Positions 53,016-61,815 of a stretch of DNA of 64,000 bases are shown one piece after another (positions within the stretch are counted from its first letter, which is position 1; each line of letters begins with the position of its first letter). The notes beneath the pieces were generated by a model. The model had not been told where the DNA came from. It saw only the letters and a program-made list of their open reading frames with translations, and ran no database searches. This stretch comes from Bacteroidales bacterium. GTDB lineage: Bacteria; Bacteroidota; Bacteroidia; Bacteroidales; UBA932. The translations under genes were made by a program, and so were the position numbers. The stretch spans positions 38,949 through 102,948 of the forward strand of contig JAGBHM010000024.1 of the NCBI GenBank assembly GCA_017935505.1. The letters are read 5' to 3'.

Positions 53016-53375
53016 TTATAGTTGATCAAAATCTACATCAGAGAAACTGTTTGCCTTCTCCTCGGCAGGCTGGTTCTCAAATGGATTTTCTGTCATAGGA
53101 CATTTCTCTTTTATAAAGTCGATGACCTCCTGAAGGCTCTCGGTAAACTTGTCAAAATCCTCTTTGTATAAGAAAATCTTATGTTTGTCGTAGCTGAATC
53201 GGCCATCTTTGTCTACTTTCCTCTTGCTCTCAGTGATTGTAAGGTAGTAGTCATTGTTCTTTGTAGCTTTTACATCAAAAAAGTAAGTTCTTTTACCAGC
53301 CCTTACCGGCTTTGAAAAAACATCATCGCCATTACGCTCTTGCGCTCCCGCATTATCAAAATCTTCGAAGTACAT
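53016..53375 (-). CDS. PUR-family nucleic-acid-binding protein (DUF3276)
   Basis: A 119-residue protein with a single PUR repeat: VFSKPVRAGKRTYFFDVKATKNNDYYLTITESKRK followed by KHKIFLYKEDFDKFTESLQEVIDFI. Bacterial PUR proteins bind single-stranded nucleic acid as dimers; the exact role in Bacteroidota is not established. The acidic C-terminal tail ends in FSDVDFDQL. The gene is divergent from nusB, with its own -7 box at 53407-53414, and is followed directly by a strong terminator. Confidence 0.92.
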   Translation of the reverse strand: MYFEDFDNAGAQERNGDDVFSKPVRAGKRTYFFDVKATKNNDYYLTITESKRKVDKDGRFSYDKHKIFLYKEDFDKFTESLQEVIDFIKEKCPMTENPFENQPAEEKANSFSDVDFDQL

Positions 53376-53406
53376 AATTTTTGTGTTATTTTTTTTAAAA
53401 GTTCTA

Positions 53407-53414
53407 CAAAGATA
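53407..53414 (-). promoter_or_regulatory. -7 promoter element of the PUR-family gene
   Basis: Reads TATCTTTG on the minus strand, an exact TAnnTTTG match, 32 bases upstream of the ATG. Confidence 0.55.
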
Positions 53415-53436
53415 AAATTTTTTTGACCTAAAAATC

Positions 53437-53444
53437 TATATTTG
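53437..53444 (+). promoter_or_regulatory. -7 promoter element of the nusB operon
   Basis: TATATTTG matches TAnnTTTG exactly, 27 bases before the nusB ATG. The nearest TTTG (53422-53425) is only 11 bases upstream. Confidence 0.55.
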
Positions 53445-53470
53445 CAAAATATTTTAAATTTTATTTGGAC

Positions 53471-54415
53471 ATGTTGAGTAGAAGATTAATCAGAGTTAAG
53501 GTCTTTAAAATTCTTTTCGGGCGGATTATTGCGGGGTCAGATTCTCTTATTGGTGCTGAGAATGAACTTATTGCCTCTTGTGAGAAAACTTTGGACCTTT
53601 ACTGTATGATGTTGCAGTTGCCTCTTGCACTTAAAAAGGCTGCAGAGGAGCGCATAGAGATAGGTTTGAAAAAATTCCATCCTACCCCTGAAGAGGCTAA
53701 TCCAAACAGGAAATTTGTGGAAAATGGATTTGTTTCAATCCTGGAGAATGATGTGAAATTTCTGAAATTGTGCGAAAGCCGCGGACTGTTGTGGAGAGAA
53801 TATGAGACTTTTGTAAAAAGATTGTATGCTGCCATATCATCGCGCGAATATTTTAAGGAGTATATGGCAAATGAGCAGCGCAGCCTCAAAGAGGATTGTG
53901 CTCTCTGGCGTAATATTTTTGAGCAGGAGCTTGAGGATAATGAAGCTCTGGAGGATATTCTGGAGGAGACAAGCCTCTTCTGGATGGATGATTTGGGATA
54001 TGTGCTCAATATGATACTTAAAAATATGGGAGCCATTTCAAAGAGCGGTACTGTGGCAGTGCCTGATGTGTTCCAGAATGAGGATGACAAGGCTTATGCC
54101 AAAAAACTTCTTACACAGTCGCTTGTTAAGTATGATGAATATACCAAGCTGATTTCTGAGCATGTTTCCAATTGGGATATGGAGCGCCTTGTGGCAACAG
54201 ACCTTGCCCTTATTGTAATGGGTATAACAGAGGCTGTTACATTTGAAACAATTCCTCTAAAGGTTACTATTAACGAGTTTGTGGATATTTCAAAGTATTA
54301 CAGTACAGCAAATAGCCGTATCTTTGTAAACGGATTGCTCGACAAAATGCTTCAGAAGATGTACAGGGAGGGAACCATAGTCAAGTCTGGACGCGGTCTT
54401 GTGGGCTCCGAATGA
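53471..54415 (+). CDS. nusB: Transcription antitermination factor NusB
   Basis: Forms the NusB-NusE antitermination complex on rRNA operons. The 314-residue protein is over twice as long as E. coli NusB; Bacteroidota NusB has a large N-terminal helical extension of about 190 residues before the NusB fold. The start RRLIRVKVFKILFG and the C-terminal fold with NWDMERLVATDLALIVMGITEAV and TINEFVDISKYYSTANSRIFVNGLLDKML are characteristic. ATG 53471 is chosen over the TTG two codons upstream. It heads a unit with yajC, ybbR and coaE. Confidence 0.93.
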   Translation: MLSRRLIRVKVFKILFGRIIAGSDSLIGAENELIASCEKTLDLYCMMLQLPLALKKAAEERIEIGLKKFHPTPEEANPNRKFVENGFVSILENDVKFLKLCESRGLLWREYETFVKRLYAAISSREYFKEYMANEQRSLKEDCALWRNIFEQELEDNEALEDILEETSLFWMDDLGYVLNMILKNMGAISKSGTVAVPDVFQNEDDKAYAKKLLTQSLVKYDEYTKLISEHVSNWDMERLVATDLALIVMGITEAVTFETIPLKVTINEFVDISKYYSTANSRIFVNGLLDKMLQKMYREGTIVKSGRGLVGSE

Positions 54416-54471
54416 TTTTGACTTGTTCTGTACAATGTTAATATAAGTATATAATTTAAAAAGATTGAGAG

Positions 54472-54786
54472 ATGATAATGACAATTTTACAACAGCAAGC
54501 GGCTCCTGCAGCCGGCAGCAACTGGAGCTTCCTTATAATGATGCTTCTTATCTTTGTAGTTATGTGGTTCTTCATGATCAGGCCACAGCAGAAAAAACAG
54601 AAAGAGCTTGCTCAATTCAGGAACTCTTTGAAAAAAGGTGATAAAGTTGTTACAATCGGAGGCATCTACGGTGTTGTTTCTGATGTAAAGGAGCAGTATG
54701 TAATTGTAGAGGTAGACAATAATGTGAAACTTAGAGTGGACAAGAGCGCCATTGTTAAGGATATCACAGATGTTGCTGCAAGATAA
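54472..54786 (+). CDS. yajC: Preprotein translocase subunit YajC
   Basis: A 104-residue single-pass inner-membrane protein that associates with SecDF. The hydrophobic helix at about 19-37 (FLIMMLLIFVVMWFFMIRPQQKKQKE) is the family signature, followed by a cytoplasmic domain with LKKGDKVVTIGGIYGVV. Its TAA overlaps the ATG of the YbbR gene by one base. Confidence 0.95.
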   Translation: MIMTILQQQAAPAAGSNWSFLIMMLLIFVVMWFFMIRPQQKKQKELAQFRNSLKKGDKVVTIGGIYGVVSDVKEQYVIVEVDNNVKLRVDKSAIVKDITDVAAR

Positions 54787-55757
54787 TGTTGCCTGAAAGG
54801 TTAAATAATCTATTTGCTAAAAGGGGAGGAGACCTGCTTATTCTGGTGTTTTCTCTTCTTTTGGCTTTTTTTATGTGGGGAATGCACCGCTTTACCCAGA
54901 AGTACTCCACCTTTTTTGATTATAAGATAGAGGCCGACAGTAATATAGGAGGAAGAGCAAAGAGTGCCGTTTCATACAACTCATTGGTAATGAGGGGTAA
55001 GGCTACAGGATTCTATATTCTTCAGCAGCGTCTTTCAGAAAGGGCAGATATGGGAAATATCAATTTGTCGATTGATGCAAAAGAGTTGAAACCGGTGACC
55101 GGCCGTCCGGATTTCTTCTATATACGCAGTGAAGAGATAAAGGAGAAGGTCCAGGAGGCTTTGGGCAATGATTTTGAACTGGAGAGCATAACCACAGATA
55201 CTCTATATTTCCAGTTTCCGCGTCAGGCGAATAAGAAAGTACCTGTCGCTGTAAGGAAAGATATAGAATTTGCAGGGCAGTACACATCTATAGGCAGTAT
55301 ACAGCTCCGTCCCGACTCTGTGGTTGTATATGGCAACGAGGCTCTGATAAAAAATATAGACTCCGTTTATACCCAGGTGATTGTGGTGAAAAATGCAGAT
55401 TCTCCCATTCAGGGGGTTGTTAGGCTGAAAGGTGTGGATGGTGTGCGTTTTTCGGAGGATCATCTCTATTATTCGCTCTCAGTGGGACGTTATTTCGAGG
55501 ATGAGGTGACTGCAAAGGTGAATGTGATAAATGCTCCTGCTTCGGCGCGCCTGATAGTGATTCCTCAAGAGATAAAGCTCAGCTATAGAATGCTTTTTGA
55601 GAATAAAAAAGAGATGGATGCTTCTGATTTCCAGGTTGTTGTGGATTATAATAAAATAGGGGATTCAAATATTGCAAGACCTTATATTATAAAGAGTCCC
55701 GACAATATTTTTTCTGTAAAGATGGAGCCTATGTTTGTTGAGTGTATTGTAAATTGA
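54786..55757 (+). CDS. YbbR-like domain protein
   Basis: A 323-residue protein with one transmembrane helix at about 14-36 and extracytoplasmic YbbR-type beta domains. The visible family strands include KKVPVAVRKDIEFAGQYTS and DSVVVYGNEALIKNIDSVYT. In Gram-positive bacteria YbbR proteins (CdaR) regulate a cyclic-di-AMP synthase; no such synthase gene adjoins here, so the role is not assigned. The start overlaps the yajC stop (TAATG), suggesting coupled translation, and coaE follows six bases after the stop. Confidence 0.88.
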   Translation: MLPERLNNLFAKRGGDLLILVFSLLLAFFMWGMHRFTQKYSTFFDYKIEADSNIGGRAKSAVSYNSLVMRGKATGFYILQQRLSERADMGNINLSIDAKELKPVTGRPDFFYIRSEEIKEKVQEALGNDFELESITTDTLYFQFPRQANKKVPVAVRKDIEFAGQYTSIGSIQLRPDSVVVYGNEALIKNIDSVYTQVIVVKNADSPIQGVVRLKGVDGVRFSEDHLYYSLSVGRYFEDEVTAKVNVINAPASARLIVIPQEIKLSYRMLFENKKEMDASDFQVVVDYNKIGDSNIARPYIIKSPDNIFSVKMEPMFVECIVN

Positions 55758-55763
55758 TCTGAC

Positions 55764-56351
55764 ATGAAAGTTTTGGGATGTACCGGAGGTATAGGAAGCG
55801 GCAAAACTTATGTCTCCGCAATTTTTGGCAGGATGGGTATTCCTGTATACAATTCGGATGAGAGGGCGAAGGCTCTTTACGATACAGATATGCAGCTCCG
55901 CAGCCAAATGACGGAGCTTCTTGGTGATGAAATTATAGAAAACGGCACTATACGCAGGGATATTATCGCCTCCAAGATTTTTGGCAATGCACAGCTGCTT
56001 GCAAAGGTGGAGGAGCTGGTCCATCCTGCTGTAATGCGCGATTTTTGCAGATGGAAGGAGAATGCTGCAGATGTTCCGTTTGTCATTATGGAATCGGCTA
56101 TTCTCCTGGAGAAGCCTCTGGTCAGAAGTCATGTACACCGCTCTCTTACGGTGTCGGCCCCTTTGGAGCTTAGAATTGAAAGAGTTATGGCCCGCGACAA
56201 TACAGACCGTGAGAGGGTTCAGGCAAGAATTGCGGCCCAATGGAGCGATGAGTGTAGGGAAGCTTTGGCCGATTTTATTATCTTTGCAGATGGAAAGAGG
56301 GCATTGTTGCCTCAGATAGAGGCTGTATATAATGCCATGTGCAGAATTTGA
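55764..56351 (+). CDS. coaE: Dephospho-CoA kinase
   Basis: Catalyses the last step of coenzyme A synthesis. The 195-residue P-loop kinase has GGIGSGKT (8-15), the DERAKALYD region for dephospho-CoA and a later RIERVMARDNTDRERVQARIAAQ lid-like segment. Length is normal. It is placed between the YbbR gene and the co-chaperone gene on the same strand with short gaps. Confidence 0.94.
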   Translation: MKVLGCTGGIGSGKTYVSAIFGRMGIPVYNSDERAKALYDTDMQLRSQMTELLGDEIIENGTIRRDIIASKIFGNAQLLAKVEELVHPAVMRDFCRWKENAADVPFVIMESAILLEKPLVRSHVHRSLTVSAPLELRIERVMARDNTDRERVQARIAAQWSDECREALADFIIFADGKRALLPQIEAVYNAMCRI

Positions 56352-56384
56352 AATTGCCCGACGGGCATTAACTAAAGTGTAAAG

Positions 56385-57131
56385 ATGGGTATTGGAAAGT
56401 GGATATCAGGTGCTATAGGATGGGCCTTGGGAGGTCCTATAGGGGCTCTTATAGGTTACTCTCTGGGAGCTCTGTTTGAAAGTGCTTCTGATGACAGGAC
56501 ATATACCTCAAATACCGGTACTTCCGGTGCTGGGAGGGCATATACTGAGCAGCGTAACAGTTTTATGGTTTCGCTTCTTGTCCTCTCTGCTGCTGTAATG
56601 AAGGCAGACGGACGGGTAATGAGGTCTGAACTCGATTATGTGAAGGGATTTATCCGCTCCAATTTTGGAGAGAGTGCAGTTCCTCAGGCTCTTAAGGTGC
56701 TTCAGGATCTTCTGCAGAAGAATATAGACCTGCCTCAGGTCTGTGCCCAGATCAAATTATATATGGACATGCCGCAGAGGCTGCAGCTTCTGCACTACCT
56801 TGTTGGCATAGCCCAGGCCGACGGTCATGTAAGCTCGCAGGAGCTGGAAACACTCAAGAATATAGCTCTCTATCTGGGCATTTCGCAGAGGGAGAGTGAA
56901 TCTGTATTTGCGATGTTCGGAGATAAACTTGAGGATGCTTACAAAGTGCTGGAGATCTCTCCGGAGGCTACTGACGAAGAGGTTAAAAAGGCATATAAGA
57001 AGATGGCCCTCAAGCATCACCCCGACAGAGTTGAGTCGTTGGGCGCTGATGTAAAAAAGGCTGCGGAAGAGAAGTTCAAGGCGATATCTATCGCATATGA
57101 AACCATAAAGAAGGAGAGGGGATTCAATTAA
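56385..57131 (+). CDS. TerB/J-domain co-chaperone (DjlA-like)
   Basis: A 248-residue protein in three parts. Residues 8-30 form a glycine-zipper membrane-active segment ([22 protein letters not shown]), residues 55-175 a TerB-like helical domain with two [18 protein letters not shown] calcium-type motifs, and residues 183-248 a J-domain with H212-P213-D214. J-domains stimulate DnaK ATPase. E. coli DjlA has the same order with a true transmembrane helix at the start, so this looks like its Bacteroidota counterpart. It is probably in the operon of coaE, 33 bases upstream. Confidence 0.87.
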   Translation: MGIGKWISGAIGWALGGPIGALIGYSLGALFESASDDRTYTSNTGTSGAGRAYTEQRNSFMVSLLVLSAAVMKADGRVMRSELDYVKGFIRSNFGESAVPQALKVLQDLLQKNIDLPQVCAQIKLYMDMPQRLQLLHYLVGIAQADGHVSSQELETLKNIALYLGISQRESESVFAMFGDKLEDAYKVLEISPEATDEEVKKAYKKMALKHHPDRVESLGADVKKAAEEKFKAISIAYETIKKERGFN

Positions 57132-57166
57132 AAGGATATAAACATTAAAGATAAAAAGATACGAAA

Positions 57167-57592
57167 ATGAAAACAGATTTGAAGAAAATTTTGTCAATCA
57201 GCGGACAGCCCGGTCTGTTCCTCTATTTGTCACATGCAAATACCGGCGCTGTAGTGGAGTCGATTGTCACTAAAAAGAGAACATGTTGTGGAATGAGTGC
57301 AAGAATTACAGCATTGTCCGATATCTCTATCTTTACTGAAACTGATGAAATCCGTCTTCAGCAAGTATTTGAGAAGATGAAGGCATATCTTGGCGAGAAC
57401 GATGCTCCGTCGAGCAAAAGTGATGCAAAGGTTCTTAAAGAGCTTTTTGAAAATGTATTGCCAGACTATGACAGAGACCGTTTCTACGTTTCACATATGA
57501 AGAAAGTTGTAGACTGGTACTCTTGCCTGAAAAATTACGCAACTTTGGATTTTGTTCAGGACGAAGAGCAGGAAGAGGCTGCTGCAGAGTAA
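57167..57592 (+). CDS. DUF5606 family protein
   Basis: A 141-residue cytoplasmic protein of a Bacteroidota family (DUF5606) beginning DLKKILSISGQPGLFLYLS, with a KKRTCCGMSARITALSDISIFT strand region and an acidic C-terminal tail. Function unknown; the N-terminal part has a small SH3-like feel but no active-site motif. It is 35 bases after the co-chaperone gene and three bases before rimO. Confidence 0.85.
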   Translation: MKTDLKKILSISGQPGLFLYLSHANTGAVVESIVTKKRTCCGMSARITALSDISIFTETDEIRLQQVFEKMKAYLGENDAPSSKSDAKVLKELFENVLPDYDRDRFYVSHMKKVVDWYSCLKNYATLDFVQDEEQEEAAAE

Positions 57593-57595
57593 TTT

Positions 57596-58969
57596 ATGAC
57601 AGTTGAATATACATATTGCAGACCTAAGAAAGTACAGGTAGTGACTCTGGGTTGTTCCAAAAACAGGGTCGATTCCGAGCATCTTATGCGAAAGCTGGAG
57701 GATGCCGGGGTTGAACTTGTTCCTGAGAATAACGATCTGCTTGAGAACAGGGTGGATGCCGTAATCATCAATACCTGCGGTTTTATCAAGGATGCCAAGG
57801 TGGAGTCGATAGAGGCCATTATGGCCGCTGTAGATGCCAAGGAGCAGGGGTGTGCCGATTATCTGTTTGTCTTTGGATGTCTGTCGCAACGCTATATGGA
57901 TGAGCTTGTTGCGGAGATTCCGGAGGTGGATGGCTTCTTTGGGGCATTTGATACTGCCTCAATATTGGAGGTTATGGGCATCATGAACAAAAGTGATTTG
58001 AACGAGCAGAGGTATCTCACTACTCCAAAGCACTATGCATATCTTAAAATTTCCGAGGGATGCGACAGAACATGCTCATACTGTGCAATACCGATGATCA
58101 GGGGCAAGCATATCTCCGTACCAATGGAAAAGTTGGTGAAAGAGACGGAGTACCTGGCTGCCAAAGGGGTAAAGGAGCTGATTGTCATTGCTCAGGATAC
58201 CACCTATTATGGTCTTGACCTGTATGGCAGACGTGCATTGGGCGAGCTTTTGCAGAGACTCTGCGCAATTGAAGGTATAGAGTGGATAAGGATACATTAT
58301 TCATATCCGGCACAATTCCCTCAGGATGTGCTGGATGTAATGGCATCAAATCCAAAGGTGTGCAAATATCTTGATATTCCGCTGCAGCATGCTTCATCAA
58401 AACTGCTCTCTGCAATGCGCCGCTCGATAGACGGGCCACAGACCCAAAAAATAATAGATGATATCCGCTCTAAAGTTCCTGGCGTGGTTCTGCGTACAAC
58501 AATGATAGTAGGCCATCCGGGAGAAGACAGGCGTGAATTTGAGAAGTTGCTGGCATTTGTAGAGAAAAACAGATTTGAGCGTTTGGGTGCATTTACCTAT
58601 TCCGAGGAAGAAGGCACCTATGGTGCTCAGAACCTTAAGGATACAGTGCGCGAAAGCACAAAGCAGAAACGCTACGAGGAGCTTATGGAGTTGCAGAGTT
58701 CCATCTCCCTTGCATACAATGAAAGCCGCATTGGATCAATTGAAAAAGTTATAATAGATTCATATTCCGACGGAGTATTTGTAACCCGTTCGCAACAGGA
58801 GAGTCCTGAGGTTGACGGCGAGATACTGGTAGGCAAGGAGAGCCTTGTCGCACTGACCGGAGGAAAATCAGATTTTGACCCTTGCTCATTAATAGGTACC
58901 TTTGCAAAGGTTAAGATTGTGGGGGCAAATGAGTATGATCTGATTGCCGAATTTTGTGGACAAGATTAA
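57596..58969 (+). CDS. rimO: Ribosomal protein S12 methylthiotransferase
   Basis: Radical SAM enzyme that adds a methylthio group to an aspartate of ribosomal protein S12. The N-terminal UPF0004 domain has the three cluster cysteines C20, C61 and C95; the radical SAM motif is C156-x3-C160-x2-C163 in CDRTCSYC. A TRAM domain closes the protein. RimO rather than MiaB is indicated by the VTLGCSKNRVDSE start and the overall length of 457 residues. It starts three bases after the DUF5606 gene and ends shortly before fabG. Confidence 0.94.
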   Translation: MTVEYTYCRPKKVQVVTLGCSKNRVDSEHLMRKLEDAGVELVPENNDLLENRVDAVIINTCGFIKDAKVESIEAIMAAVDAKEQGCADYLFVFGCLSQRYMDELVAEIPEVDGFFGAFDTASILEVMGIMNKSDLNEQRYLTTPKHYAYLKISEGCDRTCSYCAIPMIRGKHISVPMEKLVKETEYLAAKGVKELIVIAQDTTYYGLDLYGRRALGELLQRLCAIEGIEWIRIHYSYPAQFPQDVLDVMASNPKVCKYLDIPLQHASSKLLSAMRRSIDGPQTQKIIDDIRSKVPGVVLRTTMIVGHPGEDRREFEKLLAFVEKNRFERLGAFTYSEEEGTYGAQNLKDTVRESTKQKRYEELMELQSSISLAYNESRIGSIEKVIIDSYSDGVFVTRSQQESPEVDGEILVGKESLVALTGGKSDFDPCSLIGTFAKVKIVGANEYDLIAEFCGQD

Positions 58970-58994
58970 TATATTAAAACCTAACAATATAGAT

Positions 58995-59741
58995 ATGAAA
59001 TTATTAGAAGGAAAAGTAGCGCTTATCACAGGCGCAGCCAGAGGAATTGGCAAAGCCATTGCCCTCAAATATGCCGAGCAAGGCGCGAACATCGCTTTTA
59101 CCGATTTGGTAATTGACGAGAACGGTGAAAATACAAAAAAAGAGATAGAGGCTTATGGCGTGAAAGTTTTGGCCATTGCTTCAAATGCAGCCAAATTTGA
59201 TGAGGCTCACGCAGCTGTAGAACAGGTTGTAAAAGAGTTTGGCAGATTGGATATCCTTGTAAACAATGCTGGTATCACAAAAGATGGTCTTATGATGCGT
59301 ATGTCTGAGGCTCAATGGGATGCAGTTATTGCTGTAAACCTTAAGTCTGCATTTAACTTTGTACACGCTGTAACTCCTGTAATGATGCGTCAGAGAGGTG
59401 GTTCAATCATCAATATGAGCTCAGTTGTAGGTGTTCACGGTAATGCAGGCCAGTGTAACTACTCTGCTTCAAAAGCAGGTATGATAGGCCTTGCAAAATC
59501 AATTGCACAGGAGTTGGGTTCACGTGGAATCCGTGCAAATGCAGTGGCTCCTGGCTTTATCATCACTGAGATGACCAACCAGCTTCCTGAAGAGGTTAAA
59601 CAAGGTTGGGCACAGAAGATTCCGCTCCGTAGAGGCGGTACTCCTGAGGATATTGCAAATGTTTGCGTATTCCTTGGAAGCGAACTCTCAAGCTATGTAA
59701 CCGGACAGGTTATCTCTGTATGCGGCGGTATGCAGATGTAA
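58995..59741 (+). CDS. fabG: 3-oxoacyl-[acyl-carrier-protein] reductase
   Basis: NADPH-dependent short-chain dehydrogenase of fatty-acid synthesis. The 248-residue protein has TGAARGIG (12-19), NNAG (90-93), the catalytic serine S143 in NMSSVVG, and Y156-x3-K160 in YSASK. Starting at ATG 58995 gives the usual FabG start; an upstream in-frame start at 58944 would run into rimO and add an unrelated segment. It closes with a hairpin terminator. Confidence 0.93.
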   Translation: MKLLEGKVALITGAARGIGKAIALKYAEQGANIAFTDLVIDENGENTKKEIEAYGVKVLAIASNAAKFDEAHAAVEQVVKEFGRLDILVNNAGITKDGLMMRMSEAQWDAVIAVNLKSAFNFVHAVTPVMMRQRGGSIINMSSVVGVHGNAGQCNYSASKAGMIGLAKSIAQELGSRGIRANAVAPGFIITEMTNQLPEEVKQGWAQKIPLRRGGTPEDIANVCVFLGSELSSYVTGQVISVCGGMQM

Positions 59742-59779
59742 TTTGTTGTGATACAAATATTTAAATGTGAAAACTCTTG

Positions 59780-59811
59780 GAGGCTGACCCATTTGGGCCA
59801 GCTTCTTTTTT
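59780..59811 (+). terminator. Terminator after fabG
   Basis: GAGGCTGACCC (59780-59790) pairs with GGGCCAGCTTC (59795-59805; one G-U pair, one mismatch) around a four-base loop, followed by six T residues. Confidence 0.8.
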
Positions 59812-59841
59812 GTTGGGAATCGGTTTTAAAATAAATTGCAT

Positions 59842-59849
59842 TAAATTTG
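59842..59849 (+). promoter_or_regulatory. -7 promoter element of the DUF6340 lipoprotein gene
   Basis: TAAATTTG matches TAnnTTTG exactly, 34 bases before the ATG. Confidence 0.5.
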
Positions 59850-59883
59850 TAGGGCTTATATACTGATTATAAAAAATGGATTT

Positions 59884-60834
59884 ATGAAAAATAGTATTCT
59901 GATTGTAGCGTTGTTTTTATTCTCTTTGGCATCATGTGCCCCTCAGGCCCGTTATTTTAATGTTGATGTGAGGAGCAAAGGACATGTTGAGATTCCGATA
60001 GAGGGTAGGAAGGCGGCTGTCTTCTCAATTACAACACAGAATAAGGCAGATAGTATAAGATGCGGTAATGTGGCTGTTGGCCTTGCCGAAAAGATAGAGA
60101 AGGATAGGGGGCTTGCTGGAGGCGATGTCGCAGTATATTCTGTGCCCAAGATAGAGTTTAGAGGGTTCCCTTCAAAAATGAATGATGAAGTTGCTGCTGT
60201 TGATACTGCCTATCTGTCGCAGCTGCTGTTGAACAGTGGGGCACATGTGATGTTCTTTGTAGACAATCTCCGCTTTGGCCAGTATAGCATACAGCATAGT
60301 GTAACAACCTCGGAGTATGACAATCTGAATGTTGTTGTACCATATTTCGTGGATTTTAATGTTTATGACGCAATATCCGACAAACTGCTCTACAAACAGG
60401 AGGTTAAGGATAGTATCTACATGCAGATGGTCTCCTCTTCTGTTTCGGATGGCAATGTGGGAGGCGTGATTGCCGGATACCTGCCGGAAATATCGGGCAA
60501 AATAGGGGAGAAGCTCGGTTCATATGTTTCAACCCAGTGGGATACACAGGAGAGGATGCTGATTTCATACGAGGACGATTCGAAATGGGAGACCCCGTAT
60601 CTGCTTTCGCAGGATTTCAAATGGAAAGAGGCTGTGGAACTGTGGATGAATCTTACGGAGTCTGAGAATCCAAAAAAAGCGGCATTTGCCGCTTACAATA
60701 TTGCTGTAGGTTGTGAAATGATGGAGCAGTTCCAACTGGCCCGCAAATGGCTGGAGTTCTCTATGAAGAAGTACAGGTTCAGAGAGGCCATTATGATGTA
60801 TGAGTATATAAAAGAGCGTACAGAGTCTCTATAA
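59884..60834 (+). CDS. DUF6340 family lipoprotein
   Basis: A 316-residue lipoprotein (LASC, Cys18) of a Bacteroidota family of unknown role. The first domain carries the family-like RKAAVFSITTQNKADSIR and the VDTAYLSQLLLNSGAHVMFFVDNL segment, and the last third is helical with tetratricopeptide-like ENPKKAAFAAYNIAVGCEMMEQFQLARKWLEFSMKKYRF. It is monocistronic, with its own promoter, and its tail overlaps convergent yicC by six bases. No catalytic motif is visible. Confidence 0.8.
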   Translation: MKNSILIVALFLFSLASCAPQARYFNVDVRSKGHVEIPIEGRKAAVFSITTQNKADSIRCGNVAVGLAEKIEKDRGLAGGDVAVYSVPKIEFRGFPSKMNDEVAAVDTAYLSQLLLNSGAHVMFFVDNLRFGQYSIQHSVTTSEYDNLNVVVPYFVDFNVYDAISDKLLYKQEVKDSIYMQMVSSSVSDGNVGGVIAGYLPEISGKIGEKLGSYVSTQWDTQERMLISYEDDSKWETPYLLSQDFKWKEAVELWMNLTESENPKKAAFAAYNIAVGCEMMEQFQLARKWLEFSMKKYRFREAIMMYEYIKERTESL

Positions 60835-61701
60835 AATATTGAGAGACTGCTCTTTTATCTTCTCGAGCTCATCTTTCATCTTCACCACCCACTGCTGTAT
60901 TGTGGCGTGGTTTGCCTTTGATCCCATTGTGTTTATCTCACGTCCCATCTCCTGGGCGATGAATCCCAGTTTCTTGCCCGGGTTAGGCTCGTTGTTGATG
61001 GTGTCCATGAAATATTTGCAGTGCTGGCGCAGGCGCACCTTCTCCTCATTGATATCGAGCTTCTCTATATAAAATATAATCTCCTGCTCCAGACGGTTCT
61101 CATCCGGTTGTGCATTAAGCTCTGCAATACGTGAGCGGATTCTCTCCTTTACAGCATCTATGCGCTCCTGCTCATGCTTTTCCACCTCCGCTACAAATGA
61201 CTCTATAAGGGCTACGCGGCTTGTAACATCGTTGTACAGTATTGTACCCTCCTTTTGTCTGAACTCATTGAGGGCCGCAACAGCCTCTTTTATGGCAGTA
61301 TATACCTTTTCCCAATTCTCATCTGTCATCTCCTGCTTGGGAGTCTCCACTACATCAGGCATCTTGAGGATTGTGGAAAAAAGGCCGCTGTCGTCACACT
61401 CATAATTGAGGGAGTTCTGCAAAGCGGCGATTTGTTTGTAATACTCCAGAAAAATCTCCTTGTTGATTGTTTTGGCTCCGCTTGAGGCATTCTGCTCGAA
61501 TGTGGCAAAAAGATCAATGTTTCCCCTGTACAGCTCCTTTGCAATGAATTGCCTTACCTCCAGCTCCTTCTCCCTTGGGATGAGGGATGTCTTTATTCCT
61601 ATGTCGGCATTTTTGCCGTTGAGTGATCTTATCTCGATAGTGATTTTGCCTTCATCAAGCAGGCATTCTGCCTTGCCGTAGCCAGTCATTGATTTTGCCA
61701 T
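60829..61701 (-). CDS. YicC family endoribonuclease
   Basis: A 290-residue protein of the YicC/YloC family, recently described as endoribonucleases acting on small RNAs. It opens with the signature AKSMTGYGKAE and IEIRSLNGKNADI, and has the C-terminal DUF1732 region with LRQHCKYFMDTINNEPNPGKKLGFIAQEMGREINTMGSKAN. Length is normal. It is transcribed alone, convergent with the DUF6340 gene and divergent from glnS. Confidence 0.93.
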   Translation of the reverse strand: MAKSMTGYGKAECLLDEGKITIEIRSLNGKNADIGIKTSLIPREKELEVRQFIAKELYRGNIDLFATFEQNASSGAKTINKEIFLEYYKQIAALQNSLNYECDDSGLFSTILKMPDVVETPKQEMTDENWEKVYTAIKEAVAALNEFRQKEGTILYNDVTSRVALIESFVAEVEKHEQERIDAVKERIRSRIAELNAQPDENRLEQEIIFYIEKLDINEEKVRLRQHCKYFMDTINNEPNPGKKLGFIAQEMGREINTMGSKANHATIQQWVVKMKDELEKIKEQSLNIL

Positions 61702-61789
61702 TTGTCGATATAATTAAAGTTAATGGAGAAATTGGTGTGCGAAGGTACATATTTATTCCTTCTTTGTGAAATGTATGATTTAAAATATC

Positions 61790-61797
61790 TATATTTG
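61790..61797 (+). promoter_or_regulatory. -7 promoter element of glnS
   Basis: TATATTTG matches TAnnTTTG exactly, 19 bases before the glnS start. TTTG at 61763-61766 is 23 bases upstream, slightly far. Confidence 0.55.
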
Positions 61798-61815
61798 TGG
61801 GTTAATTTTTGAAAA

